DNA of 64,000 bases from Branchipolynoe longqiensis (lineage: Eukaryota; Annelida; Polychaeta; Phyllodocida; Polynoidae). Shown piece after piece: positions 20,896-31,276 of the stretch. Position 1 is the first letter of the stretch. Each line of letters begins with the position of its first letter. The notes beneath the pieces are model-generated. The model saw nothing but the letters and a program-made list of their open reading frames with translations, was not told where the DNA came from and made no database searches. Both the position numbers and the translations under genes were made by a program. Location: assembly GCA_030323885.1 (NCBI GenBank), contig CM059188.1, forward strand, positions 115,905,430 to 115,969,429, written 5' to 3'.

Positions 20896-22757
20896 ATGCC
20901 TGCTAAGAGGAACACCACTGCTGCTGCTGCTGCTACTACACCAGCCTCCAGAGCTGCTCTAACTACAGGAGGAGGACTAGGCCATGGGAGAGGCAGAAAG
21001 AGGCAGACTTTACCACAATGCTTTCCATCACCAGCCTCCTCACCTGCCTCGCCACCTCGCCACTCTCCACACCACTCTCCAGAACACCACTCTCCAGAAC
21101 ACTACTCTCCAGAACACCACTCTCCAGAACACCACTATCCACTGGAGGAGCTGGAGATGGAAGTGGAGAGGTCGACGACGCAATGCTGGCGTCCCTGCTC
21201 CAGCTCGCCATCTCCTGCCTCTCGGGGCAGCTCATGGGCGGCGTCCGCTGCCTCCGCCGCCTCCACCGCCACCACCGCCTCCAACGTCTCCACCAGCACC
21301 AGTGGCCTCTGCGCGTCAAAGAGACGGAGGGCCAAGAAGAGCGACTGTTCTCTGTCGGTCTTCAAGGAGGATCAAATGTTGGACTTCCTCCAGGAGAACC
21401 CCATCATATGGAACATGAAGCTCACCGATTACCGCCGCTCAGACAGAAAGGCCAAGATGTGGGAGGACCAGGCGACACTTCTGGGGACCACAACAGTCCA
21501 TCTCCAAAAGTGGTTCAAGTCGCTCAGTGACACGAACACGCGGCTCCACAAGAAAAAGAGCGGGGACGGAGCCGCTGACCTGACTGAGCGGGAGCAGTGG
21601 ATCCTGCGCAAGTTTGGGTTCCTGCGGTCCATCGTCTGTCACCGACCGGAGCCCTGCAGGAGTGTAAGTACATAATCTTTTATCGTTCTGACAAGTGCGG
21701 CCATTAGTATTCTTCTAAAACTGCTTGTATTCTAAGTTTGCTATGTTATGCTTTTGTTGTATTTATGTTTGTTTGTTTGTTGTTGTTTTATGTCCTAGCA
21801 ACATCTAATATTCTAGTAATTTGTTAAATGTTATTTATTTCTTTATGTTGAGTTGTTGTGTAGTTGTTCTTAAATCGAGATATTGACAATAGATGCATCG
21901 AGATATAATCGTTATAAATCCATGTTTGCATTTAACGTTAATTATTTTTGCTTTATATAGTTTTGATTTACTGTTGACTTGTCGTGTCTTTTGTAGAAAT
22001 ATAGATTTGCGTTCATGTTACTTATGTTATTTTATGATTTTGTCTTGCAGTTGGCCGCTCCTGTCACAACTCCGCAGCTCGACCTCAGCGTGGAGGAGAA
22101 TGTGGCGACCGATGTGGAGGTGGCGATGGACGAGGATCTTCCACCCACTCCCCCCTCTACATCCCACGAGCAGGGAAAGGGGAGAGGGAAGCGATCTGCC
22201 CCCGGTGACGACAACCTCCTCGCTGCCATCCACAAGAGGTTCGACGAGTCTGCCGACATCCTCAAGGTCATGCAGCCGCCGCGTCCACCGACACTGACGG
22301 TGACGAAGCGAGTGGCATTTGCCAACTATGTGCGGGACATGATCATCACGATGCCGGGGAGCGATTTGTGTCTGTGTGCGGTGCACTCAACCGCATGGTG
22401 TCGCACCATCTCGAGGACGAGGAAGGAACATTTGTGGCCCCGGTGGTTCGTGTGGCTGCCCCTGCACCTGCTCCTGCACCTGCTCGTGCACCTGCTCCTG
22501 TGTCTGCAAGTGAGGCATACCAGCCTCAACCCCACCAGTGGACTCACCAGCCACCACCGGCATCACCATGGGCTTCACAGACACAGGACTATGTGCAGCG
22601 CTATATGGGGCAGCCGCACATTCCTCATCAGCCACAGCCACAGCTGCCTCTGCCAAGTCTTCCGCCTCAGCCTCTGCCTCCAACCTCCGTGGGACCCGGG
22701 GCTGCCGCAACTCCACAGGTGGTACTGCCGTCACCACCGCACAAGTACGGACATTAG
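20896..22757 (+). pseudogene. Harbinger accessory DNA-binding protein (MADF/Myb-like), two exons, frameshifted
   Basis: Exon 1 is 20896-21663 (256 codons, donor GTAAGT); exon 2 starts at 22051 after TCTTGCAG, both in phase 0. The N-terminal half is low complexity (Ala and Thr runs, five SPEHH-like repeats), followed by a basic SKRRRAKK stretch that could be a nuclear localisation signal. A MADF/SANT-like domain spans about residues 155-248 (FLQENPIIWNMKLTDYRR, MWEDQA, LQKWFKSLSDTNTRLHKK). Exon 2 runs well in one frame to about 22350 (FANYVRDMIITMPG), then the protein-like sequence continues in the next frame (VCGALNRMVSHHLEDEEG, then a Pro/Ala/Gln-rich tail) to a TAG at 22755. One base appears lost in a G run near 22354. 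In this superfamily the protein helps the transposase enter the nucleus and bind the ends. A third frame stays open from 22538 to 23041 and could be an alternative 3' end. Confidence 0.7.
21664..22050 (+). other. Intron of the Harbinger accessory gene, with a SINE-A tail fragment
   Basis: A 387-bp AT-rich intron, GTAAGT to TTGCAG. At 21765-21815 a - strand SINE-A 3' end is present (TTGTTTTATGTCCTAGCAAC preceded by GTTT repeats). Confidence 0.7.
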
Positions 22758-24177
22758 GGATGGTGGCGCACACGAGGGGCTCTCCCGGAATTGTGGTGCG
22801 TGGGGGTGCTCCGCCCACTGTGGGTCCGGCATGGCCAGGGACTTGCGCTGCCGCAGACATCGCGACTCCGACACGCGGCGACCCCCAAGTGAACTTGTCT
22901 GAGTCGGCCAGCCCAGAGGGGCTATTGAACTTGTCGGGGCTGTCCGGGATATCTGGCATGTTGGGGGCCAATTTGGACTTATTCGCCTCGTCGTCAGCCA
23001 CACAGTCGCCAGCTGATGCCAATGGCAAGGGAGAGAAGTGATTATGTGTATATATGTTTGTATTTATCTTTGTATATTTGTATGTCTATATGTATATATA
23101 TTGTATGTTTATATAGTGTTTGTACATTTTTATGTATATATGTAAATATGTGTCAAGATGTGTAAATAAATAAATATACTGTCAATTTTAATTTTTGTGT
23201 CCGTGTTCAGTAAAGGCATGCCATCATTTAATTGTTATATATTGGATTAAAATTAAAATTAAAACATAAATAAAAACTTTAAATTTAAACTATTTATAAT
23301 AATGTTTCTCCTTCCCCTTTCTCCCTTTCCTCCTTCTCTCTATCTCTCTTCCTCCCTCTCTCTCTATCTCTCTTCCTCCCTCTCTCTCTATCTCTCTTCC
23401 TCCCTCTCTCTATCTCTCTTCCTCCCTCTCTATATCTCTCTTCCTCCCTCTCTCTCTATCTCTCTTCCTCCCGCTCTTTATCTTTCTCTCTCTTCCTCCC
23501 TCCCCCTCCCTCCCTCCCTCCCTCTATCTCCTCCCTCCCCCTCCCTCCCCCTCCCTCCCTCTCCCTCCCTCCCTCTCCCTCCCTCCCTCCCCTCCCTCCC
23601 TCCCTCCCTCTATCTCCTCCCTCCCCCTCTATCTCCTCCCTCCCTCCCTCTCCCTCCCTCCCCCTCCCTCCCTCCCTCTATCTGCTCCCTCCCTCCCTCT
23701 ATCTCCCCCTTCCCTCCCTCTATCTCCTCCCTCCCTCCCTCTATCTCCTCCCTCCTTCCCTCTCTCTCCTCCCTCCCTCCCTCCCTCTATCCCCTCCCTC
23801 CCTCTATCTCCTCCCTCCCTCTAACTCATCCCCCCCTTTCTGTCTCTCTGTCACTCTATTTTTCCCTGTGTTCTTAGTATGTATGTAAAAGATTAATTCA
23901 TGTAAAAAGAGAGGAGATTCATTACAATTACATTAACTAGATGACTTTAAATTAGGGAGCGAAAAAACATAACAGTCATGTAAAATTGTGTTTTCATATC
24001 TATAGAATGATATCGTTTATTTTACTAGACATATAAACATATTAGCATCTCATATAACAGCAGACATGTCACATCACAGACATGTAAAAAGCGATAACAG
24101 TAAAGTGTCAAGAAAAGCACATAAGTTTGCAAAAACAGTAGACAGACACAGCGCATAGAGTCTGATAAAATGTTTTG
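22758..24177. repeat. Harbinger central non-coding region with a long CT tract
   Basis: 22758-23040 is GC-rich and may be 3' coding or UTR of the accessory gene. 23041-23300 is AT-rich. 23300-23880 is an almost pure pyrimidine tract built from CTCCCTCC and CTCTCTATCTC units. 23880-24177 is AT-rich and separates the tract from the transposase stop codon. Confidence 0.6.
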
Positions 24178-25401
24178 TCAGATCATCCTGTCTTGCCATG
24201 ACAGTGCTCCGGCGGGTGAGACGACCCAGTCTTTAATTAGATTGCGCTGTTCCTTTCCTAGCTTGGACGCGGTGTTGGGGTTAACAGGTACAATGTTAAT
24301 GTCAGGAAGGTTGTGGCCCTCTCGCCAACCTCGAGGCACAAAGTTGTTGTTGGCTGTCTCGGGACGATCCAGCTGCATGGTCTGTAGTGCTGGGTAGTGT
24401 GTCCTCATGAGGTTGTGCAGAACAATGCACGCCTTGACGATGATCTTCACGTTGGAGGGGTGGTGCTGCATAGTCGTCAGCAGCACTTGGAAGCGGTTGG
24501 CTAGAATGCCAAAGGCATTCTCCACCACTCTCCTAGCTCGGGAAAGCCGGTAGTTGAAGAGTCGCTCGTCATTGGTCAAGCCCCTCTTGCCATACGGCTT
24601 CATCATGGTCGGCCGCAGGGCAAAGGCATCGTCACCGATCGGAAAATATGGCACATCCTTCTGGCCGTCGACGAGCGGTTCAGGGTTCGGAAAGCCGATG
24701 GTGCCACCTTCTGTGCCTGCCTTCAGCTGGGAGGCGTTGTAAATCTGGGCATCGGACACGGAGCCCATACCGCCAATATCTGCCCAGATAAATTTGTAAT
24801 CCGCATCTACAAGCGCCAACAGGACCACGGAGAAAAAGCCCTTGTAGTTGTAGTAGAGCGACCCACTCTTTGGAGGGCACCGGCAGGCGATGTGCTTCCC
24901 ATCCAGAGCGCCACAGGTATGGGGGAAGTTCCACCTCTCTGAAAAGAGGTCCGCGACGGCACACCACCCTTCTGGAGTCGTCGGACACGTCATGACCTCG
25001 GCCATGTACTCGTCGATGATGGCCTTACAGACTTCACGCACTATCAGCGACTGTGTGTTGTGGGGCACCCTCCACCCGAACTTCATGGAGGAGTATTTTG
25101 TGCCAGATGCCAGGTGCCGCAGAGTAAGTGCTATTTTCAGCGCCGGCTCGAGCGGCACCCTGAATGTGGTCCGTTTTTTTGCGATCCTCGGTCCCACGCA
25201 TGCCACAATCTCGTCAAACAACTGGGGAGGCAGCCACATGAAGTTCACAAACGACGCGGTGTCCTCGCTGCGGAGCTCGACCATCAGCTTGTCGAACAAG
25301 CCAAACTGTGGCCGCCTCCCAATCCAGGGTCTGACCCACACTGATCATCGCCGCCGCTCCCTCCTCCTTCGTCTCTCCATACGGGACGCCAGAAGAACCA
25401 T
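24178..25401 (-). pseudogene. HARBI1-like: PIF/Harbinger DDE transposase, full length with one internal stop
   Basis: An open frame of 387 codons (25341 to 24178) has the complete Harbinger nuclease: GALDGKHI (first Asp, residue 147), VDADYKFIWADIGGMGSVSD (second Asp, 197), a DDAFALRP segment and RRVVENAFGIL (Glu, 274). Further upstream in the same frame an ATG at 25401 starts MVLLASRMERRRRRERRR, the typical hydrophobic plus Arg-rich start before SVWVRPWIGRR. A single TGA at 25345-25347 (codon 19 from that ATG) interrupts it. Apart from that stop the gene looks intact. A start after the stop would be non-ATG (GTG at 25341). The enzyme would cut and paste the element at TTA/TAA sites. Confidence 0.85.
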
Positions 25402-25554
25402 GAGGTATAGAGTAAGCTCATGGTGATGAAGGGCAACTGTGTAGAAAAGCTGGAACTGTACTTGCAGTGCCTGGGCATCCATCCTGTATGAGCAGCAGAG
25501 CAGGAATGACCGAAGGAATGGCGTGGGTCGCCTTTATATACCGAGACCATAGGT

Positions 25555-26009
25555 CGGGGATATGCCGTCATACGCTACTCATACGCTTTTCATACGCAAC
25601 TAATACGCTCTCATACGCAACTCGTAGGTTCTGCGTACGCTGCATACGCCCGAGGTAGGCCCGTGACGCAAGTTGAGAATATGAGTAGCATACGCCGGCG
25701 TACCCATAGCATACGCCGGCATACCCACAGCATACGAGGAGCGTATGCTGGCGTATGCGAAGCGTATGAGTAGCGTAAGAACCATACGCCCCCGTAGGGC
25801 GAGATTTTTTTAGCATGCACAAAAAAATTTGGATGGACGGATTTATGAAAGCGTATGGCGGCATACAGCCGCATAGGCCGTCATAAGCCGGCACATGATG
25901 GCGTACGTAGAGCATATGCATAGCGTATGCCAGCATATGCCGACGTATATGACGTAAAGCGCCTATGCCGCCGTACGCTCCCACAAATAACCCTAATGTG
26001 ACAGCCCCT
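25555..26009. promoter_or_regulatory. Right subterminal array of CATACGC / GCGTATG motifs
   Basis: At least fifteen CATACGC or GCGTATG-type heptamers in both orientations fill this stretch (for example CATACGCTACTCATACGC and GTATGCTGGCGTATGCG). They mirror the left-end array and lie between the transposase start and the right terminus. Confidence 0.65.
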
Positions 26010-26012
26010 TTA

Positions 26013-26300
26013 ATGCACTAGTACCTAAGTTGGATATATAGAATCAAATATAAGTAATTGTTTAGGTTTTGAAAAAAATATGTTTCATCGGACCATGAAA
26101 CGGACATGAACGGATAGCCAACGGATGGTAAGCAGACTAATAACGGACTCAAACCGGACAAGAAACATAGACATCAATCCGGCAGCATCCGTTCCAAGTT
26201 TTGTGCATGTTGAAAACTTGTACGGACACAAACCGGACTATCAACGGGCTTTGTTTGGTTCCTTTCCGTTTCCTCCAATCCAGTGATGTTTGACAGAGGC
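26013..26300. mobile_element. Right part of the interrupted TTAA MITE, then a Harbinger-like MITE (-)
   Basis: 26013-26097 completes the host MITE. 26099-26300 is the reverse-complement relative of 10902-11230, ending CATCACTGGATTGG on the - strand with a degraded terminus (CAGAGGC then TTAA). Confidence 0.6.
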
Positions 26301-26830
26301 TTAAAGTTGCATGGTCCGATTAAATATAATTTTGTCAAAATTAAAACAACTACTTACATTTGATCCTATATATCCAACTTAGATACTGGTGTATTAGCTA
26401 ATGATTTGGGACAGCATATACAGAATAACCAGTGAATTTATATGCTCACCCCTTAATGCCCAGTACACACCTCCCGTATAGGATTCGCGCACTAAAACTC
26501 GCGACTCGACCCGACCCGCTTAAAACTGAAAACGGGCCGATTCATTTTTCGAATCGCGAATCGCAATCGTAAACGGCTGCTTTTAGCACTAAAAACTGCG
26601 TTTTATGCGCGAATCGCAATCGCTAGGTGTGCGCGGGGGGCGCACACCTAGCGATTTTTGTGGGCGAAACGGGCTGTTTTCGATCGTAAACGGGAGGTGT
26701 GCGCACACAAACGGTAGGTGTGTACCAAGCATTAGACACTCACTTTGAAACACCCATTATGCAATGAGGCCATTAACCAACTAGGCCAATCTCGTGACCT
26801 CATTAGCCTCCCCCAACCAAGTAGGCCTAC
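26301..26830. mobile_element. Longer TTAA-family MITE carrying a nested 285-bp MITE
   Basis: 26301-26453 and 26740-26830 match, in reverse, the Harbinger host copy at 20440-20574 and 26013-26097. The nested element (26454-26739) has ends ATGCCCAGTACACACCTCCC and GGTAGGTGTGTACCAAGCA with TTA on both sides, and a central hairpin CTAGGTGTGCGC / GCGCACACCTAG. Confidence 0.6.
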
Positions 26831-26864
26831 TGTGCAGGGCCACAGAGGGGAAGGGGAAATGAGG

Positions 26865-28246
26865 TGGATGTGTGTGTATGTGTCTGTGTGTTTCCTGACC
26901 TGACTTTACAGAGACAGACATACACACATACACACACAGACATACACAAACAGACATACACAGACATACATACACAGACCTACGCACACAGACAGACACA
27001 CATAGATGGGTCACTCTCCTGAAAACTGGCCAGAAGTGTCATGTGGAGAGTTAAAATCTAATATTTGAATTTTTTTAACATTTTTTGGTTGCAAATGAAA
27101 GCTGGAAATGTGCCCTTTACATCTATGTAAAATATAGATCGATGAGATAAAAAAGTAAAGGTGTAGTCCATGATTAAGCTATGTGTTGCTCACATGTAAC
27201 ACATGTTTAGGACACCACACAGTCTGCTTAATTTAAATCTAAGCTGAATTAAATAATTTCATACTTAGAAGCATATTAATTATGGCATAATATACAGAAA
27301 TATGTAGTGCTTATATTGATTTTTTTTAAAGAAGTAATTTCCAGCCATGCTTCATTCACTGAATAATTAGTGTACAATATTTGTGTGGCATCCAGACACC
27401 ACTGGTTACACGTGTGATGGAAATTTGTAATGTTATTTCTGAAGACATCAACATTAAAAAAAAAAATTGAAGCATGCATACATGTTAATAAATACTTCCT
27501 TTTTGATTTGGGAACTGTTTTGTTTGATATATCAATGCAATACAACATGTTAATAAGGATTCAACCACGTCCCATATGTCATGTTACAAAAGGCTGACTG
27601 TAAAATGTTTTTCTTTGGTACAAAAACACTTCATAACTAAAAGGACCAAAGTTGCACACAGTTTATTTTATTTCCCTTATTTCTTTCATCAAATCTGAAC
27701 ATGAATATGAAAAGTATAAGGGAAAAAATAAGTAGGAAGTTTCTTTTATTGATGTTTTAAAACCCCATCCCATGCTGACCAGTTTTCAGGAGAGTGACCC
27801 ATATAGACACACACAGACAGACATGCAGAGACAGCACACACAGATGCAGAAACACACAGACATGCACACACCCATGATACACAGACACACATACACCCGA
27901 CCTGACTTTGCAGAGAGAGACACACACACAGACAGAGACATATAGACAGACGCACACAGACAGAAGCAGACACACACATACATACACACATACATACACA
28001 CACATACATACACACACAGACAGACATACACAGACACACACATACAGACACACACAGACAGACACACAGACAGACACTCACAGACAGACATACACACAGA
28101 CATACACAGAAACAGACATACACAGAAACATAGACAGAGACAGACACACACACATACATACCCACACATACACATACACAGAAACACACAGATAGACACA
28201 CACAGACATACAGACAGTCACACACAGACAGACACACAGACACATT
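26865..28246. repeat. CA/GA-rich microsatellite split by a 793-bp MITE
   Basis: 26865-27007 and 27801-28246 are the same kind of CACACAGACAGACATACA microsatellite. Between them, 27008-27800 is bounded by inverted repeats GGGTCACTCTCCTGAAAACT (left) and its complement (right; one mismatch in 26). The interior is AT-rich with no convincing gene. The MITE inserted into the microsatellite. Confidence 0.75.
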
Positions 28247-28374
28247 ATATTGTGTTAAAATGTTCCAACCCCAAACAGAAATACCTACCTACAGTCCTGT
28301 CAGGTTCCAGGATTAGTAGGTCATCTCACATCACGTGGTCACCGCGAGATGACCATCTGGGTCATAGCCACAGG

Positions 28375-28630
28375 ACTTTTGGCAAGCTTGTCGAAATTAT
28401 TTTTGGTTCTTTCACCTCAAATTACTTCAAAACTAATCATCTTTAATCAAAATCACTCCGGACTAATGATTAGTAGCTCGTAATGATCAATTTGATATAT
28501 TTATCTAAAAAATAAGACAAAAATTCATACGCCATCGGACCATGCAACTTTAAGCTAGATATGTAGAATCAAATTTAGATCATTGTTTTGGTTTTGAAAA
28601 TTTGGTGATTTCATCGGACTATGCAGCTAT
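28375..28630 (-). mobile_element. Two TTAA-family MITE fragments directly before exon 3
   Basis: 28375-28554 ends CATCGGACCATGCAACT at TTAA; a second right-end fragment follows at about 28555-28630 (GGTTTTGAAAATTTGG to GACTATGCAGCTATAA). The exon 3 acceptor is only about 20 bp further. 28247-28374 is unassigned. Confidence 0.65.
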
Positions 28631-28651
28631 AAATAATAAATGCACTTACAG

Positions 28652-28809
28652 GACCCATGACTTGAACCACGACAACAACCTGGATGGGCTGGAGCTGCTG
28701 CAGGCGATTCACCACGCCATGTATGACAAGCTCGAGGTCACCGGAGGTCACGAGGTGCCGGGCCAGCGCAAGGAGACCTTCAAGGAGAGCATCCAGCTGT
28801 ACCTCATCG
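28652..28809 (+). CDS. MCFD2: MCFD2-like protein, exon 3 (first EF-hand)
   Basis: A 158-nt exon between TGCACTTACAG and GTACGC. It completes Lys75 and encodes THDLNHDNNLDGLELLQAIH and a further 32 residues. The first EF-hand loop is DLNHDNNLDGLE (residues 78-89), with Asp/Asn at positions 1, 3, 5, 7 and 9 and Glu at 12, so calcium binding is plausible. FFKTHDLN...LDGLEL is the strongest match to MCFD2, where the same region reads HYFK then an LDGLEL loop end. The inter-hand segment (TGGHEVPGQRKE) is somewhat longer than in vertebrates. The exon is GC-rich compared with its transposon neighbours. Confidence 0.85.
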
Positions 28810-28857
28810 GTACGCCTCACCTCACCTCCCCACACACACACACCTCCCTCCCGCCAC

Positions 28858-29540
28858 CCAGGCGAATCGGCAGAGCGCGGGCCTCGCGTGGATGGTTGGT
28901 CGCTTGTTGGAGTTTTACGTCCTGGCAACATCTAACGTCATATCAGGACGGGTACCTACCGACTTGTGACAGTGCACACTCATGCCGACTTTATAGTTGA
29001 TGCCCCACTTGGAAATCAGTCTGTTGGCACCATGGCCTGATATCCCACTCAGTCACATTATCCTGACGCTGAGCTCACCAGTCCTTGCCTAATTCTATTA
29101 ATGCTGAGTGCCTGGCTAGGAAGCAACAAGTATCAATTTTGTAAGTCATGGGTTTGACTCGACCGGGAATTGAACTTCCCATCTCCTGCATGCGAGGCCC
29201 GCGCTCTATCGTCGTATCGATTGGGCCACCACACCCGGTCTGGGACTCACGTGCAGAAGGTCGGCAGTTCGGTTCCCGGTAGAGTCAAAACCATGACTTA
29301 TACAATTTATACTTTTCGCTACCTACCCTGGCGCTCGACATTGATCAGACAGGGAAAGGACTGGCTAGCTCAGTGTCAGGATAATGTGACTGAGTGGGAT
29401 ATTGGGTCATGGTGCTGGTGGCCTGATTTCCCAGTGGGGCAGCATTATAAAGTTGCCATGAGTGCGCACTGTCACAAGTCAGTACCCGCCCTGATATGAC
29501 CTTAGATGTTGTTAGAATGTAGAACAACAAACAAACAAAG
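28858..29540. mobile_element. SINE-A cluster: (+) head fragment, full (-) copy, (+) copy
   Basis: 28858-28892 is a + strand head fragment (GGCGAATCGGCAGAGCGCGG). 28893-29240 is a full - strand copy with its tRNA-like head ending GGCCACCACACCCGGTC. 29241-29540 is a + strand copy beginning inside the head. The last two are head to head. The cluster starts about 50 bp after exon 3. Confidence 0.8.
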
Positions 29541-29619
29541 CATATTGTAGTTGGTTTATTTGTTGTGTGTGACTACATGACTAATGGATATCGTGCATAC
29601 AATACAGTGCACACCATTC

Positions 29620-29692
29620 AGGGGCGTACGCGCGTACGCCAAAACGTCCACATCGTTTTGTCAACAACAACAAAAATAGATAAAGAGAGAGG

Positions 29693-29728
<36 letters not shown>

Positions 29729-29873
29729 GAGAGAGAGAGGAGGCATGTAGTAGTCCGGAGTGTCGAAAACTCAAGTCTAAAATGTGTAAAATCTGCCAGC
29801 TTAAGCTTAAGCGGCCCCCTAAACCCCCTGCCGAAATTAGGAGTACACATCGTTAAAGGTCCAGCTACGCCCC
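29620..29873. mobile_element. hAT-like MITE with CAGGGGCGTA ends and a GA microsatellite
   Basis: Starts CAGGGGCGTACGCGCG and ends CTACGCCCCTG, the inverted counterpart. 29690-29738 is an almost pure GA repeat. CAGGGGCG ends are characteristic of hAT elements; a matching 8-bp duplication is not visible. Confidence 0.55.
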
Positions 29874-29988
29874 TGCCTTTTAGGTTTACTGTTATTCTGA
29901 CCAGATTAAATCAGTATGCTTATTAATTTGTTAAAGCTAACTAGGTGAACCGATAATTCCGGAATTTAACATGCGTTGTCTACCCTTT

Positions 29989-30541
29989 AGCCGTGTTTAC
30001 ACGGGCCATTTAAAACGCCTCATATAAATCCATTTGCCTAGATCGATTCACATTTCCCGTGTAGACGCACCTCTGTGGCGTTTTAGGGCTGAATCGATTC
30101 ATATGAAACGGTACATCTATACCACCTCGGGAGGTGGTCTAGATGGAGCGATTCAGCTTGTTCCCGGGCGGCGATAGTATAAAATAGTAGTGCGTGCCGG
30201 GAACAGGGGGAGAAGTAACTAATCGCTGGTGCCCGGCAGTGTTATGGCCCGATTACGCCGAAATGTAGTGAATGCGATCATATTTAACAGAATTACAGAC
30301 TCAAATAATGAAATTTAATTAAATTAACCTTAAATTCCAAGCGATATTAACATAGCCGCTACATCTGTGTCAAATCGACGTGTGTAGACTAAACAAAATA
30401 GCAGTGCTTGCAGGCTACAGGTGCCTGCTTGTTCCCGGCGCCGACACACTTTCAAACTCCGCCGTGTAAACACGCATCAAAAACGCTTCATATGAATCGC
30501 TTTGTCTAGATCGTTTCACAATTCCCCGTGTAAACACGGCT
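29989..30541. mobile_element. Family G MITE (AGCCGTGTTTACACGG ends), copy 1
   Basis: Starts AGCCGTGTTTACACGGGCC and ends CCCGTGTAAACACGGCT. The interior includes repeated CATATGAA(A/T)CG motifs, the ATATTTAACAGAATTAC module also seen at 11.5 kb, and a CCCGGGCGGCGATAGTAT block. About 550 bp, no ORF. Other copies: 41395-41937, 43033-43594, 45582-46144. Confidence 0.7.
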
Positions 30542-30664
30542 ATAGTGCCACCTGGTGTCTCCCTATACAATCCTTTCTGACACCATCCTTTCTTACCAGG
30601 CGGCGCCACCATTTCTCAGCGTTAGACAAATCCACGGTAATCGATAGGTGGCGCTGCGACGCAA

Positions 30665-31152
30665 CCCGGTGTCGCAGTTTGAGCGCCCTGCCAGTGGTTG
30701 TATACTTTTTTTGTAAAATAGATTTAAACGCTTTCATTGGATCGATTAAAAATATCTTAATGCGCAATTGAAGAGGAAGATCTGAAGTATTTAATGTAAC
30801 CTAAGAGCAATTTACTCTGAAAGTATTAAAAACAGATAATAGTGAAAGTTGGGATATTCTGAGTGTCAGTGTCAGTGCCAGTGTTAGCCTTACCAGATCA
30901 TGGCCTCAAAAACTATTTTCGTAAAATAAATTCTAAGAACTTCCAATTGGCTGATATAAAAAAAGCTGAATGTGAAATTGTAGAGAAAGATCTGAACTAT
31001 TTAATAGAGTCAAGAGAAATTTGCTTTCAAAGCACCAAAAATCACAAATTACTGTGATAGTTGGGTGGTTTTAATGTTGTCTCTATCCACGCATGCGCAG
31101 AAGCAACAGAAGGGCGCTCAAGCTGGCAGGGCGCTCAAACTGCGACACCGGG
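30665..31152. mobile_element. Element with 30-bp inverted repeats
   Basis: Arms 30665-30694 (CCCGGTGTCGCAGTTTGAGC and ten more bases) and 31123-31152 are exact reverse complements. The interior is AT-rich with no convincing gene. A GCATGCGCAGAAGC motif lies at 31091. Confidence 0.6.
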
Positions 31153-31276
31153 CCACTGAAGTGAAGTGCCGACGTCTTGACTTCTGGGCGGTTCGTAACC
31201 TCACGACGGTTACCGGCTGCTGAACTGTAGTAATATAGAGTGGCACCGATAAATCGGTCCAATCTTTAGTTGAAGA

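Larger units (their letters stand above)
20575..26009. mobile_element. PIF/Harbinger DNA transposon, 5.4 kb
   Basis: Terminal inverted repeats AGGCCCTGTCACATTA (left) and the inverse of AGGGGCTGTCACATTA (right) are flanked by a TTA duplication (20572-20574, 26010-26012). It carries two genes in opposite orientation, converging on the centre: a MADF/Myb-like DNA-binding protein on the + strand and a DDE transposase on the - strand, the standard Harbinger pair. Arrays of GCGTATG motifs occupy both subterminal regions. The insertion site within an older MITE confirms the ends. Confidence 0.9.
9651..28651 (+). other. Intron 2 of the MCFD2-like gene
   Basis: A 19.0-kb phase-2 intron, GTAGGT to TTACAG. 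It contains the SDR element A, the PIF/Harbinger transposon, a minisatellite, a long palindrome, SINEs and MITEs, annotated separately. Confidence 0.75.

Noticed and set aside
22387..23028. 213-codon reading frame antisense to the Harbinger accessory gene
   Set aside because: It overlaps the coding exon of the + strand gene and has no domain; it is most likely a shadow of GC-rich sequence.
23302..23877. 191-codon Pro/Ser/Leu-rich reading frame
   Set aside because: It is translation of a CTCCCTCC tract.
27746..28243. Cys/Val-rich reading frames of up to 165 codons
   Set aside because: They are translation of a CA/GA microsatellite.
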